Below are positions 26,007 to 36,800 of a DNA stretch of 64,000 bases, one piece after another (position 1 is the first letter of the stretch; every line of letters begins with the position of its first letter). The notes beneath the pieces were generated by a model, which was given only the letters and a program-made list of their open reading frames with translations, was not told the DNA's origin and made no database searches. The stretch covers positions 2,796,836 to 2,860,835 of the forward strand of contig NZ_JACHGY010000001.1 of NCBI RefSeq assembly GCF_014207595.1. The letters run 5' to 3'. This DNA is from Algisphaera agarilytica. Its GTDB lineage: Bacteria > Planctomycetota > Phycisphaerae > Phycisphaerales > Phycisphaeraceae. The position numbers and the translations under genes were made by a program.

Positions 26007-27399
26007 GGCTGTCACCCCGACTGCGACCGAAGAGGAGGCCGTCGAGAAGGCGCCGCTGCCACGCAGCTTGTCGGGGCAGGTTGGCTTGCGCCTGATCGGG
26101 CAGTGGGGGGCTCGCATCGGGTTGGCCTGGATCGCCACCCTGATCCTGTTGGCGGTTTTCGCCCCGGTGCTCGCCAGCAGCCACCCGTTTGTATGGAAGG
26201 TTGATGGCAAAGTGAGTAGCCCGTGGCTGGAGCACCTCTCGGCGGTGGACGTGGTGCTGCTGCTGAGCTTGTTCTTGGCGGTGGTCTTGTTGGCGCTGCG
26301 TAAATTTGCAGTGGGCACTCGGCTGGCCGTTTGGGCGTGGATCACCACGCTCCTGGCGGGCGTCGCGGCGGGGCGTTCGGCGATGACCCTCTGGTCACGG
26401 CAACAAGACGACGGCCCGGGCTTGGTCTTCGTGCTCGTGATCATCATGCTCGTCGGCCTCATGGGGCTCTTGGTCGCCATCCCTTGGCTTTCCTCGGCGA
26501 CCAAACGGCTGAAACTCGCCGTCGGGGTGATTGGCGTCGTCGTCGCGGGGGGATTCTGGTTTGCCGACGTCAGCCCGCCCGCCAACATCGTCTACTCCCA
26601 GTACCGCGAAGCGACCGTCGCGGGGCAAGTCGAGTGGCAAGTGCTTCCACCTTTGGCGTTTTCGCCCAACGACTACCAGCGCGACACCATGTCGGCCACG
26701 GGGGTCGATCCCCGTTTGGCCAAGCCCACCCTCGCCCACCCGCTGGGCACCGACGAGAGCGGCGCGGACGTCCTGTCTCGCATGATCCACGCCACGCGCA
26801 TCGCGCTGGCCATCGGCCTGATCGCCACCGGCATCGCCGTCGCCCTGGGCATCCTCGTCGGCGGCCTCATGGGCTATTTCGCGGGCTGGGTAGATCTCCT
26901 GGGCATGCGGCTGGTCGAAATCTTTTCCGCGATCCCCGTGATCTTCCTGCTCATCATGATCGTGGCGTTCTACGGGCGCAACCTCTACCTCATGATGGTC
27001 ATTATCGGCGTCACCGGTTGGGTGGGCTACGCGATCTTCATCCGAGCCGAGTTCCTCAAGCTCCGCAAGATGGACTACGTCCAGGCCGCCCACGCTTGCG
27101 GCACCCCACTCTGGTCGATCCTGTTCCGGCACATGCTGCCCAACGGCGTGACGCCCGTTCTGGTCCTCGCCAGCTTCGGCATCGCCTCGGCGATCCTCAC
27201 CGAATCCACCCTCAGCTTCCTCGGGCTGGGGCTCGTCGAAGAGCCGAGCTGGGGCCAACTGCTCAATCAGGCCCGCCGGGCCGACGGGCAGTGGGGGCTG
27301 ACTTGGTTCCCGGGTTTGGCCATCTTCCTGACCGTGTTTGCCTACAACCTCGTCGGCGAGGCGATGCGCGATGCGCTCGACCCGCGCTCGGCCGACTAA
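25999..27399 (+). CDS. Peptide ABC importer permease, OppC/DppC-like (second copy)
   Basis: 466 residues, again longer than the usual ~300. Four hydrophobic segments in the first 190 residues form an added membrane region. The OppC core starts at HPLGTDESGADVLSRMIHATR and contains EAA loop QAAHACGTPLWSILFRHMLPN and TESTLSFLGLGLVEEPSWG. It is likely to pair with the OppB-like protein encoded just upstream. The ATPase gene follows after 18 bases. Confidence 0.9.
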   Translation: MTKAVTPTATEEEAVEKAPLPRSLSGQVGLRLIGQWGARIGLAWIATLILLAVFAPVLASSHPFVWKVDGKVSSPWLEHLSAVDVVLLLSLFLAVVLLALRKFAVGTRLAVWAWITTLLAGVAAGRSAMTLWSRQQDDGPGLVFVLVIIMLVGLMGLLVAIPWLSSATKRLKLAVGVIGVVVAGGFWFADVSPPANIVYSQYREATVAGQVEWQVLPPLAFSPNDYQRDTMSATGVDPRLAKPTLAHPLGTDESGADVLSRMIHATRIALAIGLIATGIAVALGILVGGLMGYFAGWVDLLGMRLVEIFSAIPVIFLLIMIVAFYGRNLYLMMVIIGVTGWVGYAIFIRAEFLKLRKMDYVQAAHACGTPLWSILFRHMLPNGVTPVLVLASFGIASAILTESTLSFLGLGLVEEPSWGQLLNQARRADGQWGLTWFPGLAIFLTVFAYNLVGEAMRDALDPRSAD

Positions 27400-27417
27400 C
27401 GTTTGATCGAGAGACCC

Positions 27418-28509
27418 ATGGACCAGCCCAACACGCCCGATCCTCTGCTGCAGATCCAAGACCTGTCGGTGAGTTTCCCGGCTCAGGGCGGCCAGCGTCT
27501 GCAGGCGGCGAACGGGGTGAACCTTTCGATCTTTCCCAAGCAAACCCTCGCGGTGGTGGGCGAGTCGGGCTCGGGCAAATCGGTCTCGGCGATGTCGATC
27601 CTGCAGTTGATCCCCACGCCGCCGGGCAAGTACGACACCGGCAAAATCCTCTGGCGGGGCGGCGGCGAGGCGGAGCGGGACCTGCTGGCGTTCAACGACA
27701 AACAGATGCGACAGGTCCGCGGCAACCAGATCGCGATGATCTTTCAGGAGCCGATGACCAGCCTCAACCCGGTGTACACCATCGGCCAGCAGATCATGGA
27801 GGCGGTCCTCCTGCACCAAACGGTCGATCGCGGCCAGGCGGTGGCGATCGCTGAGCAGGCGCTGCGTGACGTCGGGATCGCCGACCCGTCCTCCCGGCTG
27901 AAGGAATACCCCCACCAGCTCTCCGGCGGGATGCGGCAGCGGGTCATGATCGCCATGGCCTTGGCGTGTCAGCCCGAGTTGCTGTTGGCCGACGAACCCA
28001 CGACCGCGCTGGACGTGACGATCCAGGCCCAGATCCTCGAGCTGCTGCGGAAGCTTCAGCGCGAGAAGGGGATGTCGATCCTGCTGATCACGCACGACCT
28101 GGGCGTGGTCGCGGAAAACGCGGATGTGGTCGCCGTGATGTTTGCCGGGCGGATCGTGGAGTACGGAAGCGTGCAGGCGATCTTCAACAATCCCATGCAC
28201 CCCTACACCCGCGGGCTCCTGCGATCCATGCCCGTGCTCGGCCGAAAGGTCGATCGCCTGGACACCGTGATGGACGGCGCCACGATCCCTGAAGACTTCC
28301 CCGAAGGTTTTGTGGTGCAGCCCCACGACCCGGAGTTCAAGCCCGTTGCGGGAGGCGAGAAATACGGCGGCAACGACGCCCAGCTCCACGAAATCCAGCC
28401 CGAACACTGGGTGCTCTGTGCAGCGGTGTCGGACGCAGCCAAAGCCAAAGCGACTCGGCCCGAACTCGCCTACCGCCGGGCGTCGGACACGATCGCTGCG
28501 ACGAGTTGA
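27418..28509 (+). CDS. Peptide ABC importer ATP-binding protein, OppD/DppD-like
   Basis: 363 residues. It has Walker A GESGSGKS, Q-loop FQEPMTSLNPVYTI, signature LSGGMRQRV, Walker B LLLADEPTTALD and switch His in LITHDLGVVAE. The typical oligopeptide-transporter C-terminal extension begins at NPMHPYTRGLLRSMP, but the Cys cluster usual for iron-sulfur-carrying members is reduced to one Cys. No OppF partner is encoded next to it, so the protein may act as a homodimer. Its last 40 bases overlap the convergent gluconokinase gene. Confidence 0.9.
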   Translation: MDQPNTPDPLLQIQDLSVSFPAQGGQRLQAANGVNLSIFPKQTLAVVGESGSGKSVSAMSILQLIPTPPGKYDTGKILWRGGGEAERDLLAFNDKQMRQVRGNQIAMIFQEPMTSLNPVYTIGQQIMEAVLLHQTVDRGQAVAIAEQALRDVGIADPSSRLKEYPHQLSGGMRQRVMIAMALACQPELLLADEPTTALDVTIQAQILELLRKLQREKGMSILLITHDLGVVAENADVVAVMFAGRIVEYGSVQAIFNNPMHPYTRGLLRSMPVLGRKVDRLDTVMDGATIPEDFPEGFVVQPHDPEFKPVAGGEKYGGNDAQLHEIQPEHWVLCAAVSDAAKAKATRPELAYRRASDTIAATS

Positions 28510-28973
28510 TCCACGGGCAGCGTGCCGTCGAGGATCAGGGCGTCGTCTTCGCTGGGGGGTTCCATCGCATCAAATTGGGTCTGGAGAAGCGACACGGGCA
28601 TGAAGTGCTCGCGTGATTCCATGCGTTGCCGAAGCGTCTGGATGTCGGTGTGCAGGTACACGAAACGGATCGCGGCGCCGTGCTGTGCCAGCCGCGTGCG
28701 GTGCGATTGCTTGTGGGCGGAACACGCCAATACGCAAGGCGATTCCTCGACCAGCCAACGGCTGAGCGTGTCCAGCCAGGGCCATCGGTCGACATCTTCC
28801 AACGGCACCCCGCTACGCATCTTGGCCACGTTTTCAGGGGGATGGAAGTCGTCCGCGTCGGCGTACGCCACCTGCATGGCGTTGGCCAAGGCCTCTGCGA
28901 CCGTGGATTTGCCGCTGCCGCTGACCCCCATCACGATCCAAGCGGAGTACGGGGCGGGGGGAGAATCAGGCAT
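28470..28973 (-). CDS. Gluconokinase
   Basis: Phosphorylates gluconate to 6-phosphogluconate with ATP. The 167 residues hold Walker A GVSGSGKST near residues 16-24, ADADDFHPPENVAKMRSG, PLEDVDRWPWL, and the C-terminal EHFMPVSLLQTQFDAMEPP, all typical of the GntK family. No gluconate transporter or other hexonate genes are adjacent. The 3' end overlaps the end of the convergent OppD-like gene. Confidence 0.93.
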   Translation of the reverse strand: MPDSPPAPYSAWIVMGVSGSGKSTVAEALANAMQVAYADADDFHPPENVAKMRSGVPLEDVDRWPWLDTLSRWLVEESPCVLACSAHKQSHRTRLAQHGAAIRFVYLHTDIQTLRQRMESREHFMPVSLLQTQFDAMEPPSEDDALILDGTLPVDQLVAAIVSDARR

Positions 28974-29055
28974 GGCGGTGAAAGCCGGTCGAGTTGGTAA
29001 GGGATTGGAACAAGCCCGAGAAGGGGGTTGTTGCTGGGAAAACAGCGGGAGAAAG

Positions 29056-29142
29056 CGGTGGGGGTGGGATTCGAACCCACGGTGACCCGAAGGCCACGCC
29101 GGTTTTCAAAACCGGTCCATTCGACCACTCTGGCACCCCACC
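29056..29142 (-). tRNA. tRNA-Ser (anticodon UGA)
   Basis: 87-nt class II tRNA: acceptor GGTGGGG/CCCCACC, anticodon stem CCGGT/ACCGG around TTTGAAA, a long variable arm (GTGGCC-ttcg-GGTCAC), T arm GTGGG-TTCGAAT-CCCAC and discriminator G. CCA is not encoded. Confidence 0.96.
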
Positions 29143-29263
29143 GGGGGCGTCCCGCCGGGCGGGGCGGGGTGAATCGAGGGGATAGCATAAGTCCTTTACG
29201 GGACGTGGGGTAGGCCCGGTAATGTGAGCGGGTGGATATTTTGTGGAATGTGCCCCGATGAGG

Positions 29264-29292
29264 TTGACAAGCGTTAACGCTTCCTGCATAAT
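29264..29292 (+). promoter_or_regulatory. Strong housekeeping promoter of the 23S-5S operon
   Basis: Consensus -35 TTGACA at 29264-29269 and -10 CATAAT at 29287-29292, separated by 17 bases. The spacer contains the perfect 12-bp palindrome AGCGTTAACGCT (29270-29281). It lies about 535 bases upstream of the mature 23S start. Confidence 0.85.
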
Positions 29293-29827
29293 GCTCGGCC
29301 CGCCAGTGATTGGCGGCATTGAAAGGCCTAAGTGACTCAAAGCAAAGTCATCCAAAGCTAGACCCCGCAGGCCGATATCCGACCTGCCCCCAAGGGTCGG
29401 ATCAGGGGCTACTTGACAAGCCAAAACTGATCGCTACATTGTCCCGCCCGCTACGAGCGGCTAAGCCGGTACCACCGACTTTCCCGCCCGCAGCCGTGGG
29501 GATTCAAGACGCTCCCGAGCGAAACTGAATCGAGTTCTTTGAAAAGTGGATAGGTTAGGTGTTGCATAAGGTTGCGTCTCTCTTCCCAGCGAGGCGCAAG
29601 CAACAATTGTGTGACACCGAGTAACAATCGAAAGTGCTGATTGAGGTGCTTGCCCGCGTAGTCCCTTCGCAAGGGGGCTGGACGAATCGACCCTGCCTAG
29701 TTGGGTCGCCGAGTTCAGCGGGTTGCTGTGGCTAATCGTCCACGGCAGGTGATTCTGATCAATGGTCGGATCAAAGTTCGTTGTGCCAGTTTGGGCAGCG
29801 GAGTGAGATTCGGTTCCAGGTCGGAGT
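29293..29827 (+). other. rRNA leader with boxA and 5' processing arm
   Basis: The leader of the 23S rRNA holds no gene. GTTCTTTGAAAA at about 29534-29545 is a boxA-type antitermination site as seen in other rRNA leaders. Three blocks (29553-29562, 29609-29620, 29639-29652) are complementary to blocks 3' of 23S, forming the RNase III-type precursor stem. A local hairpin ATCCGACC/GGTCGGAT lies near 29378-29402. Confidence 0.75.
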
Positions 29828-32584
<2,757 letters not shown>

Positions 32585-33052
32585 TCCGACCCGTAACCGA
32601 ATCAACCACAAACACACCCGTGTTTGCGGCAACCGATTCGACCGGGTCACACCAAGCACTTCAATCAACAAACAACTTTTGATTCTGCTTCGGTGTCACA
32701 CCACACCTAACCGTCCACCGCCGAAGGCGGCTGGCCGATGAAACTCGCTCTCCTCACTGAAGCTGGAATTATCGGCTTAGGCCAGGATAAAACCTCGCCA
32801 CGCCGCCCGAGGTTGCAAGTGGCCGCCGATCGCTAACCCGATCGACGCTGGCCCTTTGGACTGTGCTTCGCTACCGCGATTCACAGCCCTTTGCTTGAGT
32901 GATCGGCACCCCCGCCACCGCCGGTCATTCGCAGGCGACCACCCGGGCAACCGGGTGATAGCTTTTCCTTGGAAGTCTTGACGCAACACGCGTCGAGGTT
33001 AAACTTCCTACAAGTTTCGGTTTCGCTTCCCTTGATCGGGAATCAAACCTTT
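32585..33052 (+). other. 23S-5S internal transcribed spacer
   Basis: A 468-base spacer, long for this position, with no tRNA gene found. It contains the 3' arm of the 23S processing stem (32653-32666, 32690-32701, 32703-32712), hairpins CACCCGG-gcaa-CCGGGTG (about 32940-32957) and CTTGACGC/GCGTCGAG (about 32976-32996), and a stem GGTTT...TTCCC/GGGAA...AAACC just before 5S. Confidence 0.7.
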
Positions 33053-33159
33053 CTCGGTGACCATAGTGCTGGGGTCACACCCGTTCCCATCCCGAACACG
33101 GCCGTTAAGCCCAGCATGCCGATGATACTGCCACCGCGGGAAAGTAGGTCATCGCCGAG
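33053..33159 (+). rRNA. rrf: 5S ribosomal RNA
   Basis: The segment GGTGACCATAGTGCTGGGG, the conserved CACACCCGTTCCCATCCCGA and the 3' arm AGTAGGTCATCGCCGAG fold into the standard 5S shape, with CTCGGTGA pairing with TCGCCGAG at the ends. End positions are accurate to a few bases. Confidence 0.95.
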
Positions 33160-33163
33160 TTAT

Positions 33164-33200
33164 GAGCCCCACAAGCCTAAAGCTTGTGGGGCTCTTTTTT
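33164..33200 (+). terminator. Terminator of the 23S-5S operon
   Basis: A perfect 13-bp stem (GAGCCCCACAAGC with its complement), 5-nt loop and a run of eight T residues, directly after 5S. Confidence 0.95.
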
Positions 33201-33345
33201 TTGCGCGTCGGTTCTGAGTGCGATGAAACCCCATCATCTAAGCGGGCCGAACTTTATGGATCATTGGGGATGGCAGGGCGGTGGGGCGGTTTGCGAGGAT
33301 AGGACATAACGTGGATACTGCTGCGGTACTGTCACGGATGAAGGT

Positions 33346-33918
33346 ATGGCCAAGAAGCGAACGAAGAAGAAAACTACCTCAAAGCGTAAAAACGTGGAAT
33401 TGTTCGTGCAGACGGTGCAGGAACGCGAAATTCCTGAGGGCACCCCGAACGCGGCACTGATCGAAGCAGCTCCGTTAATCGGGGAGGATCCGTCAAAAGA
33501 GGGGTACATCACCGATTTCATCTCGGGCAAGTCAGTCCGCGACACGCCCGAGGAACGGGAAGCCGTCCAGGTATTTTCGATGGCTCTGGTGCAAGACTAC
33601 GGATATCCGAAGTCACATATCCAAACTCGACCTCAACACCGGGTCCGCAAAAAGCCATCGGACAAGAGCGGCAAGTATCCCGTCGATATCGCGGTGTTTG
33701 GCACCGAGGACCGCAAGGATGATGAGGCCTATATCATCGTCGAATGCAAAAAGAAGAACCGCAAGGACGGGCAGAACCAGCTCGAAGACTACTTGCGTTT
33801 TTCGGCAGCCCGCCTGGGGGTCTGGTTTAACGGCGAAGAGCGGCTCTTTCTCGAAAAAATCGAGGGTCAAGGCAAGGTCACTTTCCGTGAACTGCCGAAC
33901 ATCCCCCGGTACGGGTAA
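33346..33918 (+). CDS. Fragment 1: HsdR_N/PD-(D/E)xK nuclease domain
   Basis: 190 residues with a Lys-rich start and the phrase EGYITDFISGKSVRDTPEER. The candidate nuclease active site is Asp in YPVDIAVF with E-C-K in IIVECKKKN. It stops at TAA directly before RVEDIG, the point where the intact family continues. It could be translated alone, but the methyltransferase would then lack its nuclease partner in cis. Confidence 0.6.
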   Translation: MAKKRTKKKTTSKRKNVELFVQTVQEREIPEGTPNAALIEAAPLIGEDPSKEGYITDFISGKSVRDTPEEREAVQVFSMALVQDYGYPKSHIQTRPQHRVRKKPSDKSGKYPVDIAVFGTEDRKDDEAYIIVECKKKNRKDGQNQLEDYLRFSAARLGVWFNGEERLFLEKIEGQGKVTFRELPNIPRYG

Positions 33919-34113
33919 AGAGTTGAGGATATCGGCCAGTTCCGCCGCCGCGACCTCCGACCGGTCGAGAACCTCAAGCCCATTTTCCGGGCCGTTCGTA
34001 ATTACTTAGCGGCGAACGCTGTAGGGATCACTCGTGATGAAGTTTTCGCCCAACAACTTATCAACCTGATCTTCTGCAAAATCTACGACGAGAGATATAC
34101 CCGGCCGGACCTG

Positions 34114-34500
34114 GTGGTGAAATTCAGGGCCGGGGTGGAAGAGTCGGGCAAAGAGGTGAAGAAGCGTCTGGTCGAACTGTTCGACGAGGTGAAGGCCCAC
34201 TACAAGGACGTGATGGAGGTGGCCGACAAGATCGAACTCGATCCGAAGTCGCTTCGATACATCGTCGGCGAGCTCCAAAACATCTGCTTGACCGAGTGCA
34301 GCCGAGACGCGGTAGGAGACGCCTTCGAGATTTTCATCGGCCCGTCGTTGAAAGGGGGGCAGGGTCAATTCTTCACGCCGCGAAACGTCGTGAAGATGGT
34401 CGTCGATATGGTGGACCCCAAGCGTGGTGAGCGGGTCATCGATCCCGCATGCGGCAGCGGCGGATTCCTAGTCGAAGCCCTCCGTCATGTCTGGAAATAA
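34114..34500 (+). CDS. Fragment 2: HsdM helical domain and SAM motif
   Basis: 128 residues from a possible internal GTG. In-frame coding sequence continues upstream to 33919, so the start is artificial. It includes the helical HsdM region, GGQGQFFTPRNVVKMVVDM and the SAM-binding DPACGSGGFLVEAL, and ends at TAA inside the methyltransferase domain. It would not be active by itself because the catalytic NPPF lies beyond the stop. Confidence 0.5.
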   Translation: MVKFRAGVEESGKEVKKRLVELFDEVKAHYKDVMEVADKIELDPKSLRYIVGELQNICLTECSRDAVGDAFEIFIGPSLKGGQGQFFTPRNVVKMVVDMVDPKRGERVIDPACGSGGFLVEALRHVWK

Positions 34501-34545
34501 GTTGAAGAGTACGGCGATACGTCCGGCTGGCCCACCGAAACCATC

Positions 34546-35262
34546 GTGACCGAAAAGCAGAAGGTAGCCATCGACAACTTCCGTGGTATCGACAAGGATG
34601 ATTTCCTTTCCAAGGTCGCCAAGGCGTACATGGCGATCTTGGGCGACGGACGCGGCGGGGTCTACTGCGGCAACTCCCTGGACTTGCACAAGAACTGGGA
34701 ATCGAAAATGCGGAACTCGATCGGCCTGGGGTCGTTCGATGTGGTAATTACCAACCCGCCTTTCGGTAAGAAGCTCAAGATCGATTCGGAAGAGCTGCTC
34801 GAAGATTACGACCTCGGCCATGCCTGGAAGGAAGGGGATAACGGGGAATTTGAAAAGGGCAAGGTTCTCGACAGCCAACCGCCGCAGATTCTGTTCATCG
34901 AGCGTTGCTTGGACTTGCTCGTGGACGGGGGACGCTTGGGGATCGTTCTGCTCGAAAGCACGTTCGGCATGCCGAAATACCGATACGTCGTCGATTACCT
35001 GACCCGGAATGCCAAGCTGCTGGCAATCGTCACACTACCGGAAGACACGTTTCAGCCGCACACACATGCGAAAACCTGCGTCATCATTGCGGAAAAAACC
35101 AAGCCCTCCAAGCGGCATCCGATTTTCATGTGTGACGTGAAGTGGTGCGGGCACGATTCACGTGGCAACCCGACGATCCGGGTAAACGAAAACGGTGAGC
35201 GTGAGCTGCTCGACGATGTGCCTAATGTCACGGCCATCTACAAAAAGGGGCCGCGTAAGTGA
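34546..35262 (+). CDS. Fragment 3: catalytic half of the N6-adenine methyltransferase
   Basis: 238 residues beginning at a GTG inside the frame. It carries FRGIDKDDFLSKVAKAYMAI, the catalytic motif VVITNPPFGKKL, QILFIERCLDLLVDGGRLGIVL and the end of the Rossmann fold. It ends by overlapping the start of the specificity gene (GTGA, 35259-35262), the usual coupling in such operons. It lacks the SAM-binding motif, which is before the second stop. Confidence 0.55.
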   Translation: MTEKQKVAIDNFRGIDKDDFLSKVAKAYMAILGDGRGGVYCGNSLDLHKNWESKMRNSIGLGSFDVVITNPPFGKKLKIDSEELLEDYDLGHAWKEGDNGEFEKGKVLDSQPPQILFIERCLDLLVDGGRLGIVLLESTFGMPKYRYVVDYLTRNAKLLAIVTLPEDTFQPHTHAKTCVIIAEKTKPSKRHPIFMCDVKWCGHDSRGNPTIRVNENGERELLDDVPNVTAIYKKGPRK

Positions 35263-36734
35263 TCCGCTTCTGGATGAACTCCGACCGGGTACAGGACCGG
35301 GTATTTATCCCGAAGTTCTACGACCCGGAGATCGACACTCATCTCGATCGCTTGCGGCTGACGATGGATTGCCGTTCACTTTCGAACCTAATCGAAGATG
35401 GTTTGGTTTCGGTAGGCACGGGTGATGAAGTCGGAAAGATGGCATACGGCACCGGCGACATCCCGTTTGTGCGGACCTCGGACATCTCGAATTGGGAGCT
35501 GAAAACTGCACCGAAGCAAGGGGTCTCCGAGGACATCTACGACGAGTATGCTGCCAAACAAGACGTACGCACCGGCGACATCTTGATCGTTCGGGACGGG
35601 ACGTACCTGATCGGCACCAACTGTCTGGTTAGCCGAATCGATACCCCGCTCCTGTATCAATCTCACATCGTGAAAATTCGTGTCGAGCGCCCCGACGAAC
35701 TCGATCCAGAGGTGTTGTTTCTGGCGATCAACTCGTCGATCGTACAGCGGCAGTTCCGTTCATTCCAGTTCACGGCAGACATCATCGATACGATGGGCCG
35801 CCGGGTGTACGACACGATCATTCCACTCCCAAAAAATCAATCAAAGGCCAATCGTCTAGGCCGATCGGTTCGTGCGGCGTTGCGGAAGCGGGTTAACGGT
35901 AAGGCGTTCGTGAAGCACTGTGCCCATCTAATCGAGGAAGCCTTGGAGTCGGGCACCACGGAAGCTCTCGAACATTTTGAGGCAATGGATGATGAAGAGG
36001 TGGAAGAGGTTCTCACCCATGAAACCGTGACTTCAGAGTTTGGTGAGTTCGAGGCCTACTGGCGGTATTCGGACAATATCACAAACCACATCTACATCCC
36101 TAGGTATTACGAGCCTTCCATCCAACGCGAACTCGACATACTTGCGGCGACCTGTGATCTAGCCTCAATCGCCGAGTTGGAAGACGCCGGGGCTTTAACG
36201 ATGCAAACTGGCGATGAGATAGGAAAAATGGCCTACGGTACCGGTGATATCCCCTTTATCCGTACGAGCGACTTCGCCAACTGGGAAATCAAGCACAATC
36301 GCAAACAAGGGATATCACCGGCGATTTATCGAGAATACGCTGATAAGCAAGACGTGGCGGCTGGTGACATTTTTTTAGTAAGAGACGGAACGTACTTGAT
36401 CGGAGCGTCCTGCATTATCACCAACGAGGACTCGACGTGCTTGTACAGCGGCGGACTTATCAAACTACGGGCTCTCGATCGGAACCGGCTTGATCCGTAT
36501 CTGCTCTTGGGCTTGCTCAACAGCTACATCGTAAAGCGGCAAATACGAACAAAGCAGTTCACCCGTGATGTGATCGACACTCTAGGACCGCGTTTGGGGG
36601 AAGTGATTCTGCCTATCCCCAAATCGGCCGACCTACGTCACGCAATTACCAAGGCAGTCCGTAAGGTTGTCTCTGAGCGAATTAATGGACGTATTGAGCT
36701 CGTCAAACTCGCAGGTTCTTATGATGACGTTTAG
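35259..36734 (+). CDS. HsdS-like DNA specificity subunit with internal tandem duplication
   Basis: 491 residues in two homologous halves (about 1-195 and 265-460). Each half carries a near-identical signature: TGDEVGKMAYGTGDIPFVRT in the first, TGDEIGKMAYGTGDIPFIRT in the second, followed by a TSD...NWE motif, then KQDV, GDI, RDGTYLIG and an IID/VID-T segment. This is the arrangement of two target-recognition domains in type I and IIB specificity subunits. Because the halves are so alike, a symmetric target is plausible (inference). It is translationally coupled to the broken nuclease-methyltransferase gene. No HsdR translocase gene follows. Confidence 0.75.
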   Translation: MIRFWMNSDRVQDRVFIPKFYDPEIDTHLDRLRLTMDCRSLSNLIEDGLVSVGTGDEVGKMAYGTGDIPFVRTSDISNWELKTAPKQGVSEDIYDEYAAKQDVRTGDILIVRDGTYLIGTNCLVSRIDTPLLYQSHIVKIRVERPDELDPEVLFLAINSSIVQRQFRSFQFTADIIDTMGRRVYDTIIPLPKNQSKANRLGRSVRAALRKRVNGKAFVKHCAHLIEEALESGTTEALEHFEAMDDEEVEEVLTHETVTSEFGEFEAYWRYSDNITNHIYIPRYYEPSIQRELDILAATCDLASIAELEDAGALTMQTGDEIGKMAYGTGDIPFIRTSDFANWEIKHNRKQGISPAIYREYADKQDVAAGDIFLVRDGTYLIGASCIITNEDSTCLYSGGLIKLRALDRNRLDPYLLLGLLNSYIVKRQIRTKQFTRDVIDTLGPRLGEVILPIPKSADLRHAITKAVRKVVSERINGRIELVKLAGSYDDV

Positions 36735-36800
36735 GTGGTAACTAACCAGATAGGGACGCGAACTTGGTTGAATTTGTTTGGTGGAAGGTGGCTTGTCGTG

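Larger units (their letters stand above)
33346..35262 (+). pseudogene. BcgI-like fused restriction nuclease-adenine methyltransferase, interrupted by two TAA codons
   Basis: One continuous frame of about 638 codons is broken only by TAA at 33916-33918 and TAA at 34498-34500. Across both stops, and through the gap at 33919-34113, the sequence reads as family protein without a frame change. Order: PD-(D/E)xK nuclease domain of HsdR_N type (VDIAVF then IIVECKKK), HsdM-type helical domain (DEVFAQQLINLIFCKIYDER), then N6-adenine methyltransferase with DPACGSGG and catalytic NPPF. A nuclease fused to HsdM, followed by an HsdS-type gene, matches type IIB enzymes such as BcgI (known architecture; assignment inferred). 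In relatives as I remember them, Gln occupies the first stop position and Lys or Gln the second. The gene is either recently inactivated, misassembled, or read through. Confidence 0.75.

Noticed and set aside
26395-28407. 670-codon minus-strand frame
   Set aside because: It is a shadow of the permease and ATPase genes, both with full family motifs.
29293-29827. A 16S rRNA gene or remnant upstream of 23S
   Set aside because: None of the conserved 16S segments occurs in this region; it is a leader with boxA and processing arms.
32585-33052. tRNA in the 23S-5S spacer
   Set aside because: No T-arm GTTCRANNC with a matching acceptor stem was found; the hairpins do not form a cloverleaf.
33916-34500. 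Reassigned stop codons (variant genetic code) to explain in-frame TAA
   Set aside because: TAA ends other genes here (rhomboid, haloperoxidase-like, OppB-like), and TGA likewise ends many, so neither is generally sense.
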